Shown here in pieces: positions 6,566-8,566 of a stretch of DNA of 8,566 bases. Every line of letters starts with the position of its first letter. The stretch's first letter is position 1. The stretch covers positions 1 through 8,566 of the forward strand of contig JAQVUQ010000097.1 in the NCBI GenBank assembly GCA_028699365.1, in the 5' to 3' direction. The notes below the pieces were generated by a model. It made no database searches and was not told where the DNA came from. It saw nothing but the letters and a program-made list of their open reading frames with translations. A program made the position numbers and the translations under genes. Source of the stretch: UBA5359 sp028699365 [NCBI: bacterium]. GTDB lineage: Bacteria; UBP13; UBA5359.

Positions 6566-7034
6566 ATTATCACCGAAGAAACTTGTCGCGTTGCGGAACC
6601 TAGAGGGATTGTCAAAATTATTCCCTGATGGAACCGACATCGTTATCAGCCGAAGAGAGCTTAATGCTCTGCTGGATATGAGTGAGGAGTGCTTGAGGCT
6701 GAGAGAGGAACGTGAGGGGCAGAGGGTGGCGACAAAGGTTGCCATGGACGTAGCAGATATGTGTATGGCCGATGAAGATACTATGAGGCTACGGGAGGAG
6801 CTTGCAGCGGCACGGGTGAATGTGCAGGAGTCAGACAATCTATGCAAACGAGTGAGAGAGGCAGAAAGAGCACTCGAATTAGGCAGCTATCTTTTGGCCG
6901 GTTTTACTTATCCTCCAGGAGCCAGTTCAGAGATCGGAAGAGATAGAGGCGCATGCTGCAAGGCATGGATTAAATCCCTGATGGATAATGGCAAAAAATT
7001 TCTTTTGCAGGAGGAGGCCTCCGCCGATGCGTAA
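6558..7034 (+). CDS. Helical / coiled-coil protein of unknown function (158 aa)
   Basis: ATG 6558 is chosen because GAAGGAGGT (6541-6549) lies eight bases upstream and the protein then starts MAELSPKKLVALRNLEG. The frame is open further up to an ATG at 6354, but that part lies wholly inside the YopX-like gene and has no ribosome binding site. Residues 42-108 are rich in Glu, Arg and Leu (MSEECLRLREEREGQ, MRLREELAAARVNVQE, LCKRVREAERALEL) and likely form a coiled coil. The C-terminal part (110-150) is more globular with YLLAGFTYPPG and a Cys pair at GACCKAW. Long helical proteins like this are common near the right end of phage early regions. No known domain is recognised. Confidence 0.75.
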   Translation: MAELSPKKLVALRNLEGLSKLFPDGTDIVISRRELNALLDMSEECLRLREEREGQRVATKVAMDVADMCMADEDTMRLREELAAARVNVQESDNLCKRVREAERALELGSYLLAGFTYPPGASSEIGRDRGACCKAWIKSLMDNGKKFLLQEEASADA

Positions 7035-7137
7035 AGCAATCTATTTCCTACGGCTGATAGGACGCTGCTTCTGGCTGCTGGTTGTGCTGATCCGACTGGC
7101 GTGGACGGGGAAGATTTTCGAGGAGGATGAGGAGTGA
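7027..7137 (+). CDS. Very small hydrophobic protein (36 aa), probable membrane peptide
   Basis: ATG 7027 to TGA 7135-7137 encodes 36 residues. GGAGG at 7013-7017 with a nine-base spacer gives it a strong start signal, it overlaps the previous gene by eight bases, and its stop overlaps the cytosine methyltransferase start (GTGA, 7134-7137). The product has a basic N-terminus (MRKAIYFLRLIGR), a hydrophobic stretch of about 13 residues (CFWLLVVLIRLAW, 14-26) interrupted by one Arg, and an acidic tail (FEEDEE). This could be a short membrane or amphipathic helix with basic end inside. An alternative is that it serves mainly to couple translation into the methyltransferase. No family is recognised. 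Confidence 0.6.
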   Translation: MRKAIYFLRLIGRCFWLLVVLIRLAWTGKIFEEDEE

Positions 7138-8168
7138 GACTACTGGATCTATTCAGCGGCATAGGCGGCTTCTCACTGGCAGCGGAATGGACGTGGGGCA
7201 AGTGCGTGACGGCAGCGTTTTGTGAGACGGATACGTTCTGCCGGCAGGTTCTCCGTAAAAACTGGCCTACATGGACAAACACCATGCCGATACCCATATT
7301 CGGTGATATCAGGACTTTGGAGGTAGAGCAACTTGAACAGCTTGGAGCAATTGACATTATTACCGGAGGATTCCCCTGCCAGCCGTTCTCCGTTGCCGGG
7401 CAGCGACGAGGCACGGAGGATAACCGCTGGCTCTGGCCGGAGATGCTTAGAGTTATATCGATCGTCCGGCCCCGTTGGGTCATTGCTGAGAACGTTGCTG
7501 GTTTCGTCAGTATGGTGCAGTTCGATAGTGTTCCTCCGGTGGACGACCAAGGCGCTGCTATCGGAGAGGTTGGAGACGTATACACTCGTTTGGGACGAGG
7601 CGTTTGCAACGAAGCGGTGGCGTCTCTCGAAGCGGAGGGATATACTGTCCAACCGCTTATTATTCCAGCTTGCGGTGTTGGTGCCCCGCACAGACGCAAC
7701 AGAATATGGATTATGGCCCACTCCCAGAGCGAACGACAGCGAGAAGCGAGGGAATATAGCGAACGATCCCCGGAACGGCCTGCCTGCAGCAGTGCTGTAT
7801 CCCACTCCGAGACGGGGAGACGGAATGAGTTCGCCACTCAGGGACCCAGAGAATATCACAGGCGGGGGCAGAGGACGTCTGGAGGACGTTGTTGCCCTCC
7901 TGCCCACACCGAAAGCGAGAGATTACCGAACCGGAGACAGACCAGAGAACAGGCGCGCCCGCAAGAGACGGACAGGGGAGAGAACACGACCGCCGGATCT
8001 GAACGATGTTATGGCGCCTGGTGGGCATCTGAACCCGGAGTGGATAGAGTGGCTTATGGGATACCCGATGGGGTGGACAGAATTAAGTCGCTCGGAAACG
8101 CCATAGTTCCGGAGGTGGCATATCAGATTATGAAGGCCATAAAGGAAGTTGAGGAGGTATCAGCGTGA
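7134..8168 (+). CDS. C5 cytosine DNA methyltransferase
   Basis: This 344-aa SAM-dependent enzyme carries the m5C methyltransferase motifs in order: motif I LLDLFSGIGGFS (3-14), motif IV GGFPCQPFS (78-86) with the catalytic Cys82, motif VI AENV (118-121), motif VIII APHRRNRIWI (184-193), and motifs IX-X DRVAYGIPDGVDRIKSLGNA (304-323) with IVPEVA (324-329). Between VIII and IX lies the variable target-recognition region (194-298), here low in complexity and rich in Arg, Ser, Glu and Gly with AHSQSE, SHSETG and AHTESE repeats. An apparent insert at about 129-160 separates VAGFVSM from SLEAEGY. GTG 7134 is the start, overlapping the preceding stop; AGGAGGATGAGGA lies just upstream. It probably protects phage DNA from host restriction; its target is unknown. 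A second long frame overlaps it (7333-8106), so part of its odd composition may come from dual coding. Confidence 0.92.
   Translation: MRLLDLFSGIGGFSLAAEWTWGKCVTAAFCETDTFCRQVLRKNWPTWTNTMPIPIFGDIRTLEVEQLEQLGAIDIITGGFPCQPFSVAGQRRGTEDNRWLWPEMLRVISIVRPRWVIAENVAGFVSMVQFDSVPPVDDQGAAIGEVGDVYTRLGRGVCNEAVASLEAEGYTVQPLIIPACGVGAPHRRNRIWIMAHSQSERQREAREYSERSPERPACSSAVSHSETGRRNEFATQGPREYHRRGQRTSGGRCCPPAHTESERLPNRRQTREQARPQETDRGENTTAGSERCYGAWWASEPGVDRVAYGIPDGVDRIKSLGNAIVPEVAYQIMKAIKEVEEVSA
7319..7324 (+). promoter_or_regulatory. Internal Shine-Dalgarno sequence for the overprinted frame
   Basis: GGAGGT lies inside the cytosine methyltransferase gene, eight bases before the TTG at 7333 that opens the +1 frame. 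In the methyltransferase frame these bases encode part of TLEVEQ. The match to the consensus and the spacing are as good as those of the undisputed genes nearby, which supports independent initiation of the second protein. Confidence 0.5.
7333..8106 (+). CDS. Overprinted protein in the +1 frame of the cytosine methyltransferase (257 aa)
   Basis: A 774-base frame with no stop lies inside the methyltransferase gene in the +1 phase, from TTG 7333 to TAG 8104-8106, with GGAGGT at 7319-7324. The predicted protein begins MNSLEQLTLLPEDSPASRSP, then PGSDEARRITAGSGRRCLELY (22-42). A Trp-containing segment (SSVWCSSIVFLRW, 58-70) leads to RLLFQLAVLVPRTDATEYG (108-126). Three copies of a PTP motif follow, each with a nearby Asp: WPTPRAND (128-135), YPTPRRGD (156-163) and LPTPKARD (190-197). 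It ends in a block LNPEWIEWLMGYPMGWTEL (233-251). From memory, very similar PTP and LNPxWVEWLMGxPxGWT patterns recur in predicted phage proteins beside or within such methyltransferase genes; I cannot search to confirm. Function is unknown; a partner of the methyltransferase is a guess. It could also be a by-product of conserved methyltransferase sequence read out of frame. Confidence 0.5.
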   Translation: MNSLEQLTLLPEDSPASRSPLPGSDEARRITAGSGRRCLELYRSSGPVGSLLRTLLVSSVWCSSIVFLRWTTKALLSERLETYTLVWDEAFATKRWRLSKRRDILSNRLLFQLAVLVPRTDATEYGLWPTPRANDSEKRGNIANDPRNGLPAAVLYPTPRRGDGMSSPLRDPENITGGGRGRLEDVVALLPTPKARDYRTGDRPENRRARKRRTGERTRPPDLNDVMAPGGHLNPEWIEWLMGYPMGWTELSRSETP

Positions 8169-8383
8169 GCATGGATGCAGAACATATAGCAAGGGCACAG
8201 CAGGCGCTGCAGGAGCGCGGCGAGTATAAGACGACCGACGGCAGGTCCATCATGGAACTGGACGAGAAGGAAGCTAAACTCATCCGGTTTATCCGGGACC
8301 TGGGGCATGGTGACCTCCGGGTATCTGTCCGGGACAGCCTGCCCTCCTACATCGAGAAAGCGGTAGAGAATATCAGGCTTTAG
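8165..8383 (+). CDS. Small DUF2292-like protein (72 aa)
   Basis: GTG 8165 overlaps the methyltransferase stop (GTGA) and has GGAGGT at 8153-8158 with a six-base spacer; an ATG two codons later (8171) would leave a longer 12-base spacer. The N-terminal half is helical and polar (AEHIARAQQALQERGEYK). The second half, KLIRFIRDLGHGDLRVSVRD followed by YIEKAVENIRL, resembles the small DUF2292 (YezD-like) pattern, where a helix leads to a tight GxhxhxhxDG-type hairpin and an IExxxKxRL ending. Here the usual DGK turn is replaced by DSLP. The family has no established function. The gene is the last before the terminator-containing leader and seems to close the early operon. The family match is by eye and moderate. 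Confidence 0.7.
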   Translation: MSMDAEHIARAQQALQERGEYKTTDGRSIMELDEKEAKLIRFIRDLGHGDLRVSVRDSLPSYIEKAVENIRL

Positions 8384-8392
8384 GCGTATAAT
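8364..8392 (+). promoter_or_regulatory. Candidate sigma-A type promoter
   Basis: A perfect -10 box TATAAT (8387-8392) begins four bases after the stop of the DUF2292-like gene. At the optimal 17-base spacing lies TAGAGA (8364-8369), matching the TTGACA -35 consensus at four of six positions. Transcription would start near 8399, immediately at a 12-bp palindrome, and run into the terminator at 8428-8478. The site is at the boundary between modification genes and whatever follows, so it may serve the next operon. The -35 box lies within coding sequence, which lowers certainty. Confidence 0.45.
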
Positions 8393-8400
8393 ATAAACAA

Positions 8401-8412
8401 TCGAATATTCGA
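8401..8412. promoter_or_regulatory. 12-bp perfect palindrome, candidate operator
   Basis: TCGAATATTCGA reads the same on both strands and falls just downstream of the candidate -10 box, over the expected transcription start. This is where a dimeric repressor would block initiation. It does not match the Gram-positive LexA box, which needs four bases between GAAC and GTTC. The binding protein is not encoded recognisably in this window. Confidence 0.35.
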
Positions 8413-8427
8413 CCTACCTGAACAAAC

Positions 8428-8478
8428 AGGCGGTCGCTTGAAGCTCCTTAACAGGGGTGGATTGCGATCGCCTTTTTT
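8428..8478 (+). terminator. Rho-independent terminator with nested inner stem
   Basis: AGGCGGTCGC (8428-8437) pairs with GCGATCGCCT (8464-8473) over ten base pairs including one G-U, and is followed at once by T6 (8473-8478). The 26-base loop holds its own stem, CTCCT (8444-8448) with AGGGG (8453-8457), closing a four-base loop. The unusually long, structured loop is atypical of a plain terminator and fits a leader or attenuator RNA. It would end the operon that runs through the DUF2292-like gene, and would also stop transcripts from the candidate promoter after roughly 80 bases unless bypassed. Confidence 0.7.
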
Positions 8479-8480
8479 AT

Positions 8481-8566
8481 TACCCAGAATTGTGAACGAT
8501 ATGCCTGAAATATGGCAATATGCGTCTGAAAACGTGAACGATATACCCGAATTTGCGAACGCTTGG
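8481..8566. repeat. Short tandem repeats with about 21-base period at the window edge
   Basis: The segment GTGAACGATATGCCTGAA (8492-8509) recurs as GTGAACGATATACCCGAA (8534-8551), 42 bases later. A weaker copy lies half-way (8513-8533, sharing AAT, TCTGAAA), and a partial one starts at 8555 (GCGAACG), so the underlying period is about 21. TACCCAGAATTGTGAACG (8481-8498) likewise resembles TACCCGAATTTGCGAACG (8544-8561). The array runs off the window. It may be a protein-binding array or part of a repetitive coding sequence, since the frame is open. Confidence 0.45.
8492..8566 (+). CDS. Possible 5' end of the next gene, cut by window edge
   Basis: After the terminator one + strand frame stays open to the end of the window; the other two hit stops soon after 8490. 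From GTG 8492 it reads VNDMPEIWQYASEN then VNDIPEFANAW, two related heptad-spaced stretches; ATG 8501 is an alternative start. No clear ribosome binding site precedes either. The position, after a terminator that follows the early genes, would suit a terminase small subunit or other packaging gene, but nothing in the 25 visible residues proves this. The sequence may equally be non-coding repeats. Confidence 0.25.
   Translation, partial: MNDMPEIWQYASENVNDIPEFANAW

Noticed and set aside
6908-7837. 309-codon open frame on the minus strand
   Set aside because: It runs antisense across three well-supported genes, has no ribosome binding site that I can see, and its Ser/Pro/Arg-rich sequence is typical of an antisense shadow of a GC-leaning gene.
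8401-8412. LexA/DinR box
   Set aside because: The palindrome lacks the four-base gap between GAAC and GTTC half-sites.
8381-8566. Readthrough of the TAG after the DUF2292-like gene, since the same frame stays open for about 60 codons
   Set aside because: The frame crosses a convincing terminator, the intervening translation is not protein-like, and neighbouring genes use TAA, TGA and TAG in the normal way, giving no sign of recoding.

Overview
The window looks like the late part of the replication / DNA-modification region of a temperate phage or prophage, probably from a Firmicutes (Bacillota) host. The evidence for the host is the strong GGAGG-type ribosome binding sites before most genes, the use of GTG and TTG starts, and a gene set (YopX-like protein, VRR-NUC nuclease, phage-type SF1 helicase, prim-pol primase, paired DNA methyltransferases) common in phages of that phylum. 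Genus cannot be told. Base composition is mildly GC-rich by eye. All genes lie on the + strand and are tightly packed. No integrase, tRNA, rRNA, CRISPR array or insertion sequence is visible.

Layout. (1) 1-2476: the 3' end of a conserved-looking phage protein with two cysteines, a GC-rich hairpin, an HD-domain phosphohydrolase and a prim-pol-type primase. (2) 2477-2742: a 266-base non-coding stretch filled with GGTGA/TCACC repeats in both orientations, including a perfect 10-bp inverted repeat; this is the best candidate for a replication origin or an initiator/repressor binding array. (3) 2743-5804: a small unknown protein, a UvrD-like SF1 helicase, a D12-class (Dam-like) adenine methyltransferase and a VRR-NUC nuclease. 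(4) 5794-7137: accessory small genes (96-aa unknown, YopX-like, 158-aa helical protein, 36-aa hydrophobic peptide). (5) 7134-8168: a C5 cytosine methyltransferase containing a 257-codon second reading frame in the +1 phase with its own Shine-Dalgarno sequence. (6) 8165-8383: a small DUF2292-like protein. (7) 8384-8566: a promoter-like sequence, a 12-bp palindrome, an intrinsic terminator and short tandem repeats, probably the leader of the next (perhaps packaging) operon, which runs off the window.

How it works together (inference): the primase, helicase and nuclease would serve phage DNA replication or recombination, with the repeat array as the DNA site. The HD protein may act on nucleotides. 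The two methyltransferases would mark phage DNA against host restriction. Genes from the helicase to the DUF2292-like gene overlap or abut, so they are probably cotranscribed and translationally coupled, and the unit ends at the terminator near 8470.

The most unusual feature is the overprinted reading frame inside the cytosine methyltransferase (7333-8106). It has a well-placed GGAGGT site, no stop for 774 bases, a triplicated PTP motif and a Trp-rich C-terminal block, and looks like a real second protein. The repeat array after the primase and the promoter-palindrome-terminator leader at the right end come next.
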